Origin: Bin5 sp965200615
GTDB taxonomy: Bacteria > Chloroflexota > Anaerolineae > Caldilineales > Caldilineaceae
Length of the DNA stretch: 64,000 nt
Direction: 5' to 3'
Assembly (NCBI GenBank): GCA_965200615.1
Contig: OZ241377.1
Location: 4,588,001-4,652,000, forward strand
Shown piece after piece: positions 16,416-24,842 of the stretch; position 1 is the first letter of the stretch, and every line of letters starts with the position of its first letter. The notes beneath the pieces are model-generated. The model did no database searches. It saw only the letters and a program-made list of their open reading frames with translations, and had not been told where the DNA came from. Position numbers and translations under genes: made by a program.

Positions 16416-17753
16416 TTAGCGGCTGAACCAGAAGTCGTCCAGGACCTCCTGGTCGGTATCGGCGGCGATCTGCAAAGCAGTGGCAGGGTCTTCGTCGGTC
16501 AGGACCACCATGTCGAAGGAGTCGATGATGGCCTGCCGCTGCTGGCTCTCGTCGGCGAAGAAGGTCGCGTGGGAGTATTCCAGCCCGGCGGCGAAGGCGC
16601 CCAGCTTCTCATCGGCGAGAAGCTCCGGATTGCTGCCAGCCTCGAGTTGGGCGGGCAGTTCACCGACGATGTCGACCCACAAGGCGCCGGCATCTGCGCT
16701 GGTGATGAACTGAAGGAACTTAACGGCCGCGTCAAAGCGAGCCTGGTCGGCGGCGGCCTTCTTGGTCAGGCCATGGGTCCAGTAGGAGCCGAAGGTGCTC
16801 TTGATGCCGTTATGCGAGGGCAGTTCGGTGACGCCAAAGTTCATTTCCGGATTGTTGTTGGCGATGGTGCCAAGGCGGAAAGACCCGTCGACATGGAAGC
16901 AGACGTGACCGCCGACGAAGGCGTTGGTGCTGCCGTCAAACAGATCGCGGTCGCCGGTGGCGAGATCGGTGTGGAAAGCCAGGAGATAGTTCCAGGCCTG
17001 CATGCCAGCCTCGTCATTGTAGAGGACCTCGGTATAGTCGTCGCTGTAGGGCACGCCGCCGAACTGGCGCACCAGCACCTCGCGGAACCAGTGATGGTCC
17101 TGGGCGGAGGGATCGGCGACAAAGCCCTGCACGACGAGCGAGCCGTCATCATCGCGCTGGGTGCAGGCAACGGCCTGGTCGCGCAGCTCGTCAAGGGTTG
17201 CGGGCGGGCTGTTGGGGTCGAGACCGGCTGCCTCCATCAGATCTCTGTTGTAAAAGAGAGCGAGGGCGCGTACCGCGGTGGGAAGCGTGTAGAGCGTGCC
17301 TTCGACGAAGCTGGCCTGAACCATGGGACTGAAATTTTCGGCGACCATAGCTGGCGGGAAGGCATCCTCGGGCAGAGGCACGAGGTAGCCGGAATCGATC
17401 CAGACGGATTGCCAGCCATAAAAGAGGGTAGCGACATCGGGGCCGACCCCGGCGGGCACGCTGGCGGCGATCTTGTCGCGGAACTCAGCGTAAGGGATGT
17501 CGGCGTTGTGAACGACCTTGATGTTCGGGTTCGCCTCTTCAAACTGGGCGATCAGTTGGTTCATGGCATCGACTCTGGCGGCAAAGTTGTACTGCCAGTA
17601 CTCGATTTCGATGACCTCGTCGGCCATAGCCGACTCTTCGGATGCCGAGTCCGAAGCCGGTGCTTCGGCCGGCACGGCTGCGGGGCAGGCGGCCAAGAGC
17701 ATAGCGACCATCAGGAGTGCGCTGATCAGCATGAACAGTTTGGAGCGTTTCAT
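16416..17753 (-). CDS. Sugar ABC transporter substrate-binding lipoprotein
   Basis: A 445-aa extracellular solute-binding protein (family 1). The lipoprotein signal ends in the lipobox LLAAC near residue 22, followed by an Ala/Ser/Glu spacer. The family-1 features include IEYWQYNF, ANPNIKVVHNADIPYAEFRDKI, and TLPTAVRALALFYNRD. The start at 17753 is set by a GAGGAGGAA ribosome site; an upstream in-frame ATG is less likely. It is the first gene of the transporter set and would deliver substrate to the two permeases downstream. The ligand is not determinable from sequence. Confidence 0.93.
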   Translation of the reverse strand: MKRSKLFMLISALLMVAMLLAACPAAVPAEAPASDSASEESAMADEVIEIEYWQYNFAARVDAMNQLIAQFEEANPNIKVVHNADIPYAEFRDKIAASVPAGVGPDVATLFYGWQSVWIDSGYLVPLPEDAFPPAMVAENFSPMVQASFVEGTLYTLPTAVRALALFYNRDLMEAAGLDPNSPPATLDELRDQAVACTQRDDDGSLVVQGFVADPSAQDHHWFREVLVRQFGGVPYSDDYTEVLYNDEAGMQAWNYLLAFHTDLATGDRDLFDGSTNAFVGGHVCFHVDGSFRLGTIANNNPEMNFGVTELPSHNGIKSTFGSYWTHGLTKKAAADQARFDAAVKFLQFITSADAGALWVDIVGELPAQLEAGSNPELLADEKLGAFAAGLEYSHATFFADESQQRQAIIDSFDMVVLTDEDPATALQIAADTDQEVLDDFWFSR

Positions 17754-17955
17754 CGTTGGTTTCCTCCTCAGATTATAGAAAAGAGAGTCCTCCATTCAGA
17801 CTCTTGCTCAGTTGTTGTCGATCGCCGGACTGCTATGTCTGACGACCGAATCATGTATCCTGGAAAGTCGTGAAATATCACGTAGAGAAACCTGGCAATT
17901 CGGGCGTCGCGTTGTACATCTCTCCTTTCTCACATTCGGGATCCCAGGGCCGTAC

Positions 17956-18912
17956 TTACGGGTCGATTTTCAGCAGGCGGGCGGCGTTGCCGGCAAAGAT
18001 CTGCTGGATCTCCCGCTCCGGAAAATTCAGGTCAAGACAGCTTCGCATCTGGTCCTGCAGGTACTCAATAGTGAAGCCGCGCGGGAACCAGCTGCTGTCG
18101 GTGCCAAAGATGATACGGCCGGGGCCGATGGTCTCGTAGTATTTGCGGAACAGGTATTTGACGGTTACGTCGCCGGGAACCCAGCGGATCCACTGGAGGC
18201 TGCCGCTGGTGTCGACGCAGACGTTGGGGCAGGCCCAGCAGAGCTGCAGCGTTTCGCGTTCCCAGGCGCAGCCGAAGTGGGGGATGACGAAGATCACATC
18301 GGGAAAGGCTTTGGCGATGTTGTGCAGTTTGAAGGGGCTGATGTTCTCATGCCAGGCGATGCCGCCGGCGCTGCCCTGAATGCCGAAATGGATGAGGACT
18401 GGGATATCCAGTTCGGCGCATTTTTCCCAGACAGGCCAGATCGACTCATCCTCGATCGGCTGTTCGATCATAGGGGCGAGCAGTTTGTAGCCACGCAGAC
18501 CCAGTTCGGTGACGGCGTGTTCCAACTGGGCGACGGCGTCCGGCTCGAAGGGATTATGGTGGGCGAACCCGATGAATTTGTCGGGGTGCCAGCTTACGAT
18601 TTCGGCGAGGTGCTCATTGCCGCCGCCGGTAACGAAGGCGACGGCTCGCACGCCGTATTCGTCCAATTCTGCGGCCCAACGGCGGGCCTGCTCCCTGTCT
18701 CCCGGGTGGTCGTCGGGCGACTCCGCTTTCGGGAACCCCCACATTTTGCGCCAGTGTTCCCCGTAGGGCCGGCTCATTTCCTGGACTGCGCGCGCCCGTT
18801 TTTCTCCCACCTTGTCGATGTAATTCTGGATCGTGTTTCCCATGTTCGGGAACCACGGCTTGCGGGTGGGGAAATGTACGTGAAAGTCGATGATTTCAAA
18901 GCCCTGATACAT
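17956..18912 (-). CDS. Amidohydrolase (metal-dependent TIM-barrel hydrolase)
   Basis: A 318-aa protein of the amidohydrolase-2 family. The metal-binding strand-1 motif IDFHVHFP is at the N-terminus, later His candidates are in VLIHFG and VIPHFG, and the catalytic Asp region is FGTDSSWFP. Family members include decarboxylases and lactonases acting on ring acids or sugar acids, so the substrate is open. It lies upstream of the sugar-transporter genes and downstream of a kinase-like gene on the same strand, suggesting a shared catabolic role, but this is only context. Confidence 0.85.
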   Translation of the reverse strand: MYQGFEIIDFHVHFPTRKPWFPNMGNTIQNYIDKVGEKRARAVQEMSRPYGEHWRKMWGFPKAESPDDHPGDREQARRWAAELDEYGVRAVAFVTGGGNEHLAEIVSWHPDKFIGFAHHNPFEPDAVAQLEHAVTELGLRGYKLLAPMIEQPIEDESIWPVWEKCAELDIPVLIHFGIQGSAGGIAWHENISPFKLHNIAKAFPDVIFVIPHFGCAWERETLQLCWACPNVCVDTSGSLQWIRWVPGDVTVKYLFRKYYETIGPGRIIFGTDSSWFPRGFTIEYLQDQMRSCLDLNFPEREIQQIFAGNAARLLKIDP

Positions 18913-19009
18913 TGAGATTCCTCAGGTTGGATTCCACAATTCCCCTGGCCCGTTCGGCAGGGGGAGTACACTTTCACAGCGCCAAGAGGAAGGCGACCGG
19001 GAAACAAGG

Positions 19010-19975
19010 CTACCCGTGCGCCTGCAGCGCGTCCTGCGGCACGAGACCGGAATTGCGGGCCAGCAGGGCGGCCCCCCAGGCCGGGCCTGCGCGGGCGGGA
19101 ACGAATTGACAACCGGGCAGACGCGCTTTGAGAGCGGCGCAAAATGCCTGATGAAGGCAGGACGGTTGTTCCAAAACGGAGCCGGCTGTGGCGACCTGGG
19201 GGTCGGTCAGCAGGCCGACTTTGCGCAGGACGGCAGCGGCGGTGCTGGCAAGCGCCGTACCGGCCTCCTGCATGATTGTACGTGCGACGGCATCACCGCC
19301 CGCGGCAGCCTCCGCAACAGTGGGGGCAAAGGAACGCAGCTGTTCGTGGGCATGTGAGATGCTGGAGTCGAGTTCAGCGAGCCAGCCGATCCACTCCTGC
19401 CGGGAGTTGCCGGCGACTGCGCAGAACTGCTCTGTGAGACGGGTTGCAGGGCCGCGCCCGTCGAGTGCGGCCAGGGCGGCGCGCAGGCCGCGGCGGCCGA
19501 TATCGTAGCCGCTGCCGGCGTCGCCAAGCCAGTGCCCGAGACCATCGGCGCGGGCCGAGCGGCCGTTCTCGCCAACGGCAAAGGCGACGGCCCCGCTGCC
19601 GGCGGCGATAAGTGCGCCGGGGTTGCCATGGAAGGCGCCAGCCCAGGCCACGACGGAGTCGTTGAGCGACCGCCAAGGGCACTGCAGTCCGCTGGCCCCG
19701 AGCGCTGAGGTCAGGATCTTTTGCACGTTTTTCCTATCGGAGGCACCATCGAAACCGGCCATGCCGGCGCAAGCGTCCTTCACTTCATCGGGGACGGCAG
19801 CAGAATCAGCCAATGCCTGTGAAATCGCTGCGGACAGGTTGGCGGCCTGTTTCACACCGACGATATGATAGTTGGAGGGGCCGCTCTGCCCTTCGCCGAC
19901 AGGTCGGCCAGTACCGTTGGACAGAACGATATGGGTTTTGGTAGCGCCGCCATCAATTCCAAGAAAATAGGCCAC
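19010..19975 (-). CDS. BadF/BadG/BcrA/BcrD-type ATPase, N-acetylglucosamine kinase-like
   Basis: A 321-aa protein of the ASKHA sugar-kinase fold. The phosphate-1 loop is FLGIDGGATKTHIVL; later come DSVVAWAGAF, LIAAGSGAVAFAV and the adenosine region VATAGSVLEQPSC. Start choice: a GTG at 19975 gives a start right before the first strand. A TTG at 20002 would add nine residues; neither has a good ribosome site. N-acetylglucosamine kinases of this family phosphorylate free GlcNAc in the cytoplasm, and the nearby CUT1 transporter fits amino-sugar use. A 2-hydroxyacyl-CoA dehydratase activator is less likely because no dehydratase genes are near. Confidence 0.85.
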   Translation of the reverse strand: MAYFLGIDGGATKTHIVLSNGTGRPVGEGQSGPSNYHIVGVKQAANLSAAISQALADSAAVPDEVKDACAGMAGFDGASDRKNVQKILTSALGASGLQCPWRSLNDSVVAWAGAFHGNPGALIAAGSGAVAFAVGENGRSARADGLGHWLGDAGSGYDIGRRGLRAALAALDGRGPATRLTEQFCAVAGNSRQEWIGWLAELDSSISHAHEQLRSFAPTVAEAAAGGDAVARTIMQEAGTALASTAAAVLRKVGLLTDPQVATAGSVLEQPSCLHQAFCAALKARLPGCQFVPARAGPAWGAALLARNSGLVPQDALQAHG

Positions 19976-20313
19976 AGGGAGATTGTAGCCCGAATGCGGC
20001 AAAAGTCAAACGTAGAGGGGATTGCCTGGATCAGGATTTACAATTTCTGAGTTGACTGGGCTTCGCAATTTGAAGAGGGAAGTACGGGGGTAAAGTTTGC
20101 TCGGCTGCGTAAAGGGTGGGACAATTGGCTGGGGGCAGTGGTTCGTGGTCAGTAGCCCGCCCCCGCCTTGTGCTGATGAGCGCACACTGGCGGCGGGGCG
20201 TGTTCCCTCGGGGGGTGGTGATGGAGGAGTCCGCCCACGGCCGGCCAAGGGTGAGAAGAGAGCCCGGATGAGACGTTCTGGGATCAGATAGATTGACGAG
20301 CGGATAGGCTGGA
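19976..20313. other. Intergenic region between divergent kinase-like gene and hisB
   Basis: This 338-base spacer should hold both divergent promoters. A TTGACT at 20052-20057 lacks a matching -10 at the right distance. I recognise no RNA gene, repeat or leader in it. Confidence 0.5.
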
Positions 20314-20910
20314 ATGACTATGCGACAGGCAAGAATCGAACGGGCGACAAAAGAGACGCAGATCGTGCTGGAGCTGGCGCTGGATGGGAGCGGCGCGGCG
20401 GAGGTGGAGACCGGAATCGGGTTTCTGGACCATATGCTGACGCTTTTGACCGGGCACGGGCTGTTTGACCTGACGGTGCAGGCGGGGGGCGACCTTCAGA
20501 TCGACGAACACCATACGGCCGAGGACGTATGTATATGCCTGGGGCGGGCGATCGACCAGGCGCTGGGGGATCGCAGCGGCATCGTACGCACGGCGCATTC
20601 ATACGTACCGATGGATGAGACGCTGGCGCGGGTGGTCGTGGACCTGAGCGGGCGGCCATATTGTGTTTTCGACGCCGAGTTCACGACGCCGAAGTTGGGA
20701 GAACTCGGCACCGATCTTCTGTTTCATCTGTTCGAAAGCATTGCGATTCACGGGCGGATGAACCTGCATGCGGCAGTGCTGTACGGACGCAACGATCATC
20801 ACAAGGCCGAGGGGCTGTTCAAGGCGCTGGCGCGGGCCCTGGACGCGGCGACGAGGCTGGACGAGCGGCGAAGCGGGGTCCCCAGTACGAAGGGGACACT
20901 GAGCGCATGA
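20314..20910 (+). CDS. hisB: Imidazoleglycerol-phosphate dehydratase
   Basis: The 198-aa single-function HisB catalyses IGP to imidazole-acetol phosphate in histidine synthesis. Signatures are GIGFLDHMLTLLTGHG, DEHHTAEDVCICLG with the metal-binding His pair, and the second His-rich segment YGRNDHHKAEGLFKALA. The length is normal and there is no fused phosphatase. An ATG two codons downstream (20320) is an alternative start. It stands apart from the other his genes of the window (38-46 kb), with a hairpin and then a PLP enzyme downstream. Confidence 0.97.
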   Translation: MTMRQARIERATKETQIVLELALDGSGAAEVETGIGFLDHMLTLLTGHGLFDLTVQAGGDLQIDEHHTAEDVCICLGRAIDQALGDRSGIVRTAHSYVPMDETLARVVVDLSGRPYCVFDAEFTTPKLGELGTDLLFHLFESIAIHGRMNLHAAVLYGRNDHHKAEGLFKALARALDAATRLDERRSGVPSTKGTLSA

Positions 20911-20937
20911 TCGCGGACGCGACATTTCCTCGCAAAG

Positions 20938-20971
20938 CGGCCGGGCGCGTCACAACGTTTCGCCCGGGCCG
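20938..20971 (+). terminator. Terminator-like hairpin after hisB
   Basis: CGGCCGGGCG pairs with CGCCC-G-GGCCG with one bulged base. No long T run follows (TGCTTAAC), so termination would be weak or factor-dependent. Confidence 0.45.
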
Positions 20972-21008
20972 TGCTTAACATTCATGTTCCCATTTCAAGG
21001 CACATAAG

Positions 21009-22010
21009 ATGAACAACGACGTTTTGAACGACCTCGAGATCCCTACCCTCGAGGAGATCCGCGCGACGCGCGCTCGCATTGATCCCTATATTTTGCGCAC
21101 ACCCGTGTGGCACTGGCAGAGCAAGGCGATGGATGAGGCGCTTGGCGCAGACACGGAGGTCTGGTTAAAGCTGGAGCTGTTTCAGAGGACGGGGACGTTT
21201 AAGCCGCGCGGTGCGGTGAACGACATCCTGCAACTGGACAGCGCGGCGCGAGAACGGGGCCTGACCGCGGTGAGCGCAGGCAACCATGCGATTTCGGTGG
21301 CGTACGCGGCCCAGATATTTGATATCAACGCCAAGGTTGTGATGCCAGCCTCGGCGCCGAAGTTTCGAGTGGATAAGGCGCGCAGCTATGGGGCCGAGGT
21401 CGTACTGGTTGCCGACGTATATGAGGGGTTCGCCGAGGTGGAACGCATTCAGCAGGAGGAGGGGAGGTCCTTTGTTCATCCGTTTGAGGGCAGCACGATA
21501 GTCACAGGGCAGGCGACGGTGGGGCTGGAGCTGTGCGAGGATGCACCGACGCTGGACATGCTGATCGTGCCGGTGGGAGGCGGCGGTCTGGCCGCTGGCA
21601 TCAGCGCGGCGGCCAAACAGCTGCAGCCGGACTGCGCTGTCTTCGGCGTGGAGCCAGAGGGCGCAGACGCGATGCGCCGCAGCTTTGCCACGGGCAGGCC
21701 GGAGTCGATAGAACGGGTGGAGACGATCGCCACCAGCCTGGGCGCGCCAGCGACGCAGACCTACAGTTTCGGGCTATGCAGGCATTTGCTGGAGGATGTG
21801 GCGCTGGTCAGCGACGAAGAGATGCTGGACGGGATGCGGCTTCTTTTTCACGAGATGAAACTGGCGGTCGAGCCGGCGTGCGCGGCCTCGACTGCGGCCC
21901 TGTTTGGTCCGCTGCGCGAACAAGCGAAGGGGAAACGGGTGGGGCTGATTCTGTGCGGCTCGAACATAGGTGTGGACACGTTTGTCGAGTTGGTCGGCCA
22001 GGGCGGATGA
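21009..22010 (+). CDS. Threonine/serine dehydratase-like PLP enzyme
   Basis: A 333-aa fold-type II PLP enzyme. The PLP lysine motif is GTFKPRGAVND, the phosphate-binding glycine loop is VGGGGLAAGI, and the C-terminal CGSNIG is typical of threonine/serine ammonia-lyases. There is no C-terminal ACT-like regulatory domain, so it resembles the short catabolic or serine-racemase-like group rather than biosynthetic IlvA. Which substrate it deaminates cannot be told. The next gene starts one base after its stop. Confidence 0.88.
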   Translation: MNNDVLNDLEIPTLEEIRATRARIDPYILRTPVWHWQSKAMDEALGADTEVWLKLELFQRTGTFKPRGAVNDILQLDSAARERGLTAVSAGNHAISVAYAAQIFDINAKVVMPASAPKFRVDKARSYGAEVVLVADVYEGFAEVERIQQEEGRSFVHPFEGSTIVTGQATVGLELCEDAPTLDMLIVPVGGGGLAAGISAAAKQLQPDCAVFGVEPEGADAMRRSFATGRPESIERVETIATSLGAPATQTYSFGLCRHLLEDVALVSDEEMLDGMRLLFHEMKLAVEPACAASTAALFGPLREQAKGKRVGLILCGSNIGVDTFVELVGQGG

Positions 22011-22011
22011 G

Positions 22012-22836
22012 ATGGCTGAAGGCGCTCTAGAGCTGGCACCCGGCCACAAGATTGGTCTGCCGCTGGCAGGCCCGGTGATGCTGGCGGCTGGCAGCATTGG
22101 CTACGGAGAGGCCCGTCACCGTGAGTTGGAGACGGGCCGGTTCGGCGGGGTAGTTGTGGGCCCGTTCACGCGGCGCAGCCGTGGAGGCAGCCCACCGCCG
22201 CGACTGGCAGAGACACTGGGCGGACTTGTGCGCTGCGTGGGGCTGCAAAACCGGGGTGTTTCGTCGGCGGTGAGGCGGTACGGCCAGTTGTGGCCGCGGA
22301 TGGGTTGCCCGGTCCTTGCCCAGGTGGCAGACGGTGAATTCCACGAAGCCGCGGAGACGGTAGGGAGGCTTTCGGTCGCTGATGGTATCGCGGGATTTGA
22401 ACTTCTTTGCCAGCCGGAGGCCAGCGAGAGGGATATCGGCCGGCTGCTGGAGGTAGTTCTGTTGGAGACAGACCTGCCGGTCTTGGTGAAGCTGCCTCTT
22501 GCGCGGGCGGCCACGCTGGCGCCGGCGGCAATAGAGTCGGGCGCAGCCGGCGCGGTGGTGGGCAGCCCACCGATTGGGGCAGGGATTCGGACCGACGGGC
22601 AGACGGTCAACGGTGAGATGTTTGGGCCGGGGGTCTATCCAATGATGCTGGCGGCGTTGTTGGAAGTGAAAGAATTGGGGCTTACCGGCTCGTTAATTGC
22701 TTGCGGGGGCGTACATACACTGCAGCAAGCGCGAGATTGCATGCGCGCGGGCGCGGATGCGCTACAGCTGGACAGCCTGGTGTGGGTGGAGCCCACGGCG
22801 GCGGTAGCCCTGGCGGTCGGGTTGGGCAGCGGCTGA
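22012..22836 (+). CDS. Dihydroorotate dehydrogenase-like (TIM-barrel flavoprotein family)
   Basis: 274 aa. It shows a PyrD-like layout: PVMLAAGSIGYG at the start, GGVVVGPFTRRSRGG, VGLQNRG, VLVKLP and a C-terminal phosphate-binding-like segment SLIACGGVHTLQQARDCMRAGADALQLDS. The start ATG is one base after the preceding stop (TGAGATG), so it is likely co-translated with the PLP enzyme. Some canonical DHODH residues are not obvious to me, so it may be a paralogue with another function rather than the pyrimidine enzyme. Confidence 0.75.
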   Translation: MAEGALELAPGHKIGLPLAGPVMLAAGSIGYGEARHRELETGRFGGVVVGPFTRRSRGGSPPPRLAETLGGLVRCVGLQNRGVSSAVRRYGQLWPRMGCPVLAQVADGEFHEAAETVGRLSVADGIAGFELLCQPEASERDIGRLLEVVLLETDLPVLVKLPLARAATLAPAAIESGAAGAVVGSPPIGAGIRTDGQTVNGEMFGPGVYPMMLAALLEVKELGLTGSLIACGGVHTLQQARDCMRAGADALQLDSLVWVEPTAAVALAVGLGSG

Positions 22837-23327
22837 TGTGCCGGCAGATCGTTCCTCCGGCGTTCATTCCCTTCTTTCTTCTCTTTCGCATAATTTACAT
22901 TCCGGCCAGCGTTTTGAGCCATACGGGCCACGGATCACCGTGGTTGAATGCAGCGCTGGGCTGCGTGGTCACGGTCGGCGCGGAGTGGCTTGCCCGGCGC
23001 ATGGGTGTCGACATTGCCCCGCGCGAGCGGCGGCGTGCGGTTGTCGTGGTGATCCTGGCGCTGGTTACGCTGGGCTTCTTTCCGGAGGAGGCGCCGGTCG
23101 GGTTGATTTTGTGGGCGGGCCTAGGCGCGGCTTGGGGGGCCGCGACGCAGGGACAAGGGTTGGGGGCGACGTCGACTTCGGCGGCTGTTGGGTCCGGGGC
23201 CGTGGGTATGCTGCTGGGCGCGACCGGGTTGTTCGGACCGGGGAGTTGGTTGGCGGCGGTGGCGTTGGGGATTGGATTGTGGGTGGAGGGAAGAGGAGAC
23301 GAATCGGAGGAGCGCGGGCATGGATGA
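22836..23327 (+). CDS. Small hypothetical membrane protein
   Basis: 163 aa, with hydrophobic segments near residues 8-27 (FIPFFLLFRIIYIPASVL), 35-50, 70-90 and a Gly/Ala-rich C-terminal pair. Its ATG overlaps the previous stop (TGATG), so it looks translationally coupled to the DHODH-like gene. I do not recognise the family. The Gly-rich 110-150 region could be membrane packing. An inner-membrane location is inferred. Confidence 0.6.
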   Translation: MCRQIVPPAFIPFFLLFRIIYIPASVLSHTGHGSPWLNAALGCVVTVGAEWLARRMGVDIAPRERRRAVVVVILALVTLGFFPEEAPVGLILWAGLGAAWGAATQGQGLGATSTSAAVGSGAVGMLLGATGLFGPGSWLAAVALGIGLWVEGRGDESEERGHG

Positions 23328-23534
23328 GGGAGTTCAGACCGCCGGCGAGCAGGGGGCCGCGAAAGGGAACTGAGACGATCGGCGTGGCAAAAGTGGCTGA
23401 AGGAGAGCGAAAGACTTAATCAGTTGGTACTGGCCGAGACGAAGGGCGTACCTATAGATATTGATCTGATGCTAGAGCCCGCGAGTGCCGATCTGGAAGC
23501 GAGGGACGCAAGAATATCAGGAGGTGAGGAGTGA
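23320..23534 (+). pseudogene. Small hypothetical gene, probably frameshifted
   Basis: An ATG at 23320 opens a short frame (MDEGVQTAGEQGAAKGN) that ends at a TGA near 23371. The next frame over then reads a plausible helical protein end (SAWQKWLKESERLNQ, then GVPIDIDLMLEPASADLEARD) without any ATG, GTG or TTG near its front, up to TGA 23532-23534. One indel around 23360-23372 would join the two. The stop overlaps the GTG of the next gene in a GTGA pattern, as in a two-gene cassette. The function is unknown; an antitoxin-like or accessory role for the nuclease-like neighbour is speculation. Confidence 0.5.
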
Positions 23535-24613
23535 TCGGAATATGGACGAACAGAGGTGAAGGGTGAGAGCTGGATGCGCCTCAGGAGTTCGATGATGAGG
23601 CTTCTCTGCATCGCCTAATCCAGGAGAACCCCAGTCTGTTGCCTTTAGCCAGTACTGTACGCCTCTTGGTACTGGGGTCTGAGGTCCAATTGGGAAACGG
23701 CTACGCTGACATTCTGGCTGTCGAGCCCTCGGGAAGGCCCGCGATCATCGAGTTCAAGCTGGCCAGCAACCGGGAGGCGCGCAGGGAGATCGTGTCGCAA
23801 GTCCTTGCGTATGCAGCATCCTTGCAGGGATTGAGCGTGGAAGGTCTCGAGCGAGGCCCCCTGCGTCTGAAACTTCTGCAAGCAGGCTATGGAACGATTC
23901 TTGAGGCAGTGCAAGCTCAGGATCTAGAAGGTGCTGTCGATGCCGACACATTCACAGACTCTTTACAGGACTTCCTGGATCAAGGCAATTTCAGATTGGT
24001 CCTTGTCTTGGACGAAGTCTCGTCGGAGTTGGAAAGGATTGTTGCGTATCTGGACCGCATAACCATCCATTCGCTGACTATCGACTTGATTTCCCTCAAG
24101 GTATATGAGGTAAATGGCGCGCAGGTGGCGCTGCCTCAACGAGTCACCCCAGAACTGAACGCGAGTTCTCTATCGGCAGTCCCTGACCGAGCTAGACCGG
24201 CAAGAACCGGTGAGGGTTTGACTGATGGGTCAGATGTGTTCCGGGCTTCGTTTGCAGACATTACTGGAGAATCTCGCGAGACATTCGAAATGTTGACGGC
24301 GTGGGCGGAAGAGATTTCCTCGCTCCGAAATGTACGTCTCTTCACGTTTACCGGCATTGAGGGAAAACGGCTCACGTTGTTGCCCAGAATCATGCCGAAC
24401 AACGTTGGCTTGGTTACGATCTGGAACGACGAACAGCGACCATCGATAGTGGTATGGAGGTCGGTCTTTGATCGGCTGGCGCCAGACTCGGTTGATACGG
24501 TTGAACGGGGCATTGCGCCAACCAAATTCGGACAGGGAAACTCTATCAAGGGCATTACGCCTGAAATTCTAAAAACTTTGAAAGTGGCTTATAAAGAGGC
24601 CGCGGAAAAATGA
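23531..24613 (+). pseudogene. DUF91/NucS-like (PD-(D/E)XK-type) protein with an in-frame TGA near the N-terminus
   Basis: From GTG 23531 the frame reads IGIWTNRGEG, meets TGA at 23564 (codon 12), then continues ELDAPQEFDDEASLHRLIQENP, an N-terminus typical of this family. The nuclease-like core follows: NGYADILAVEPSGRPAIIEFKLASN, with Asp and E-x-K residues of the PD-(D/E)XK fold. The C-terminal third (about 100 aa) looks like a separate domain that I do not recognise. The stop lies where homologues often have Trp (TGG to TGA). Without readthrough, translation could only begin internally, for example at TTG 23639, losing the start of the domain. Base composition is visibly lower in GC than flanking genes, suggesting transfer. 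Confidence 0.65.
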
Positions 24614-24842
24614 CTCGCGAGCGCAGCGTTCTTCAGGAGAGAATGGGCAGAGCTATTGTTTGCTCAGGCCAGGGTTCTTCGAGAATCATCCAGACTATGA
24701 TTTGTGTGATAGGAATGTCAGACTGCGCAGGTATAGCGCACAAATGTAGAGACCCGGAATGATGCGGGCCACGGTCGTATTTTCCTCGAGAGCGCCCTTC
24801 CTTTCAGAGTAGGGAAGTTTGTGGCGCCTGAAATTGGTTGCG

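Noticed and set aside
16401..17873. Long plus-strand open frame opposite the sugar-binding protein gene
   Set aside because: The minus strand has the signal peptide, lipobox and family-1 binding-protein motifs with a good ribosome site; the plus-strand frame has none.
23564..23566. Second selenocysteine at the TGA of the DUF91-like gene
   Set aside because: The position fits Trp rather than a redox Cys, the protein is nuclease-like, and I see no suitable hairpin at the expected distance.
24610..24762. 50-codon frame overlapping the end of the DUF91-like gene (ATGA)
   Set aside because: The sequence has no domain-like pattern and no ribosome site; another frame of the same stretch looks equally plausible, so I could not support a gene.
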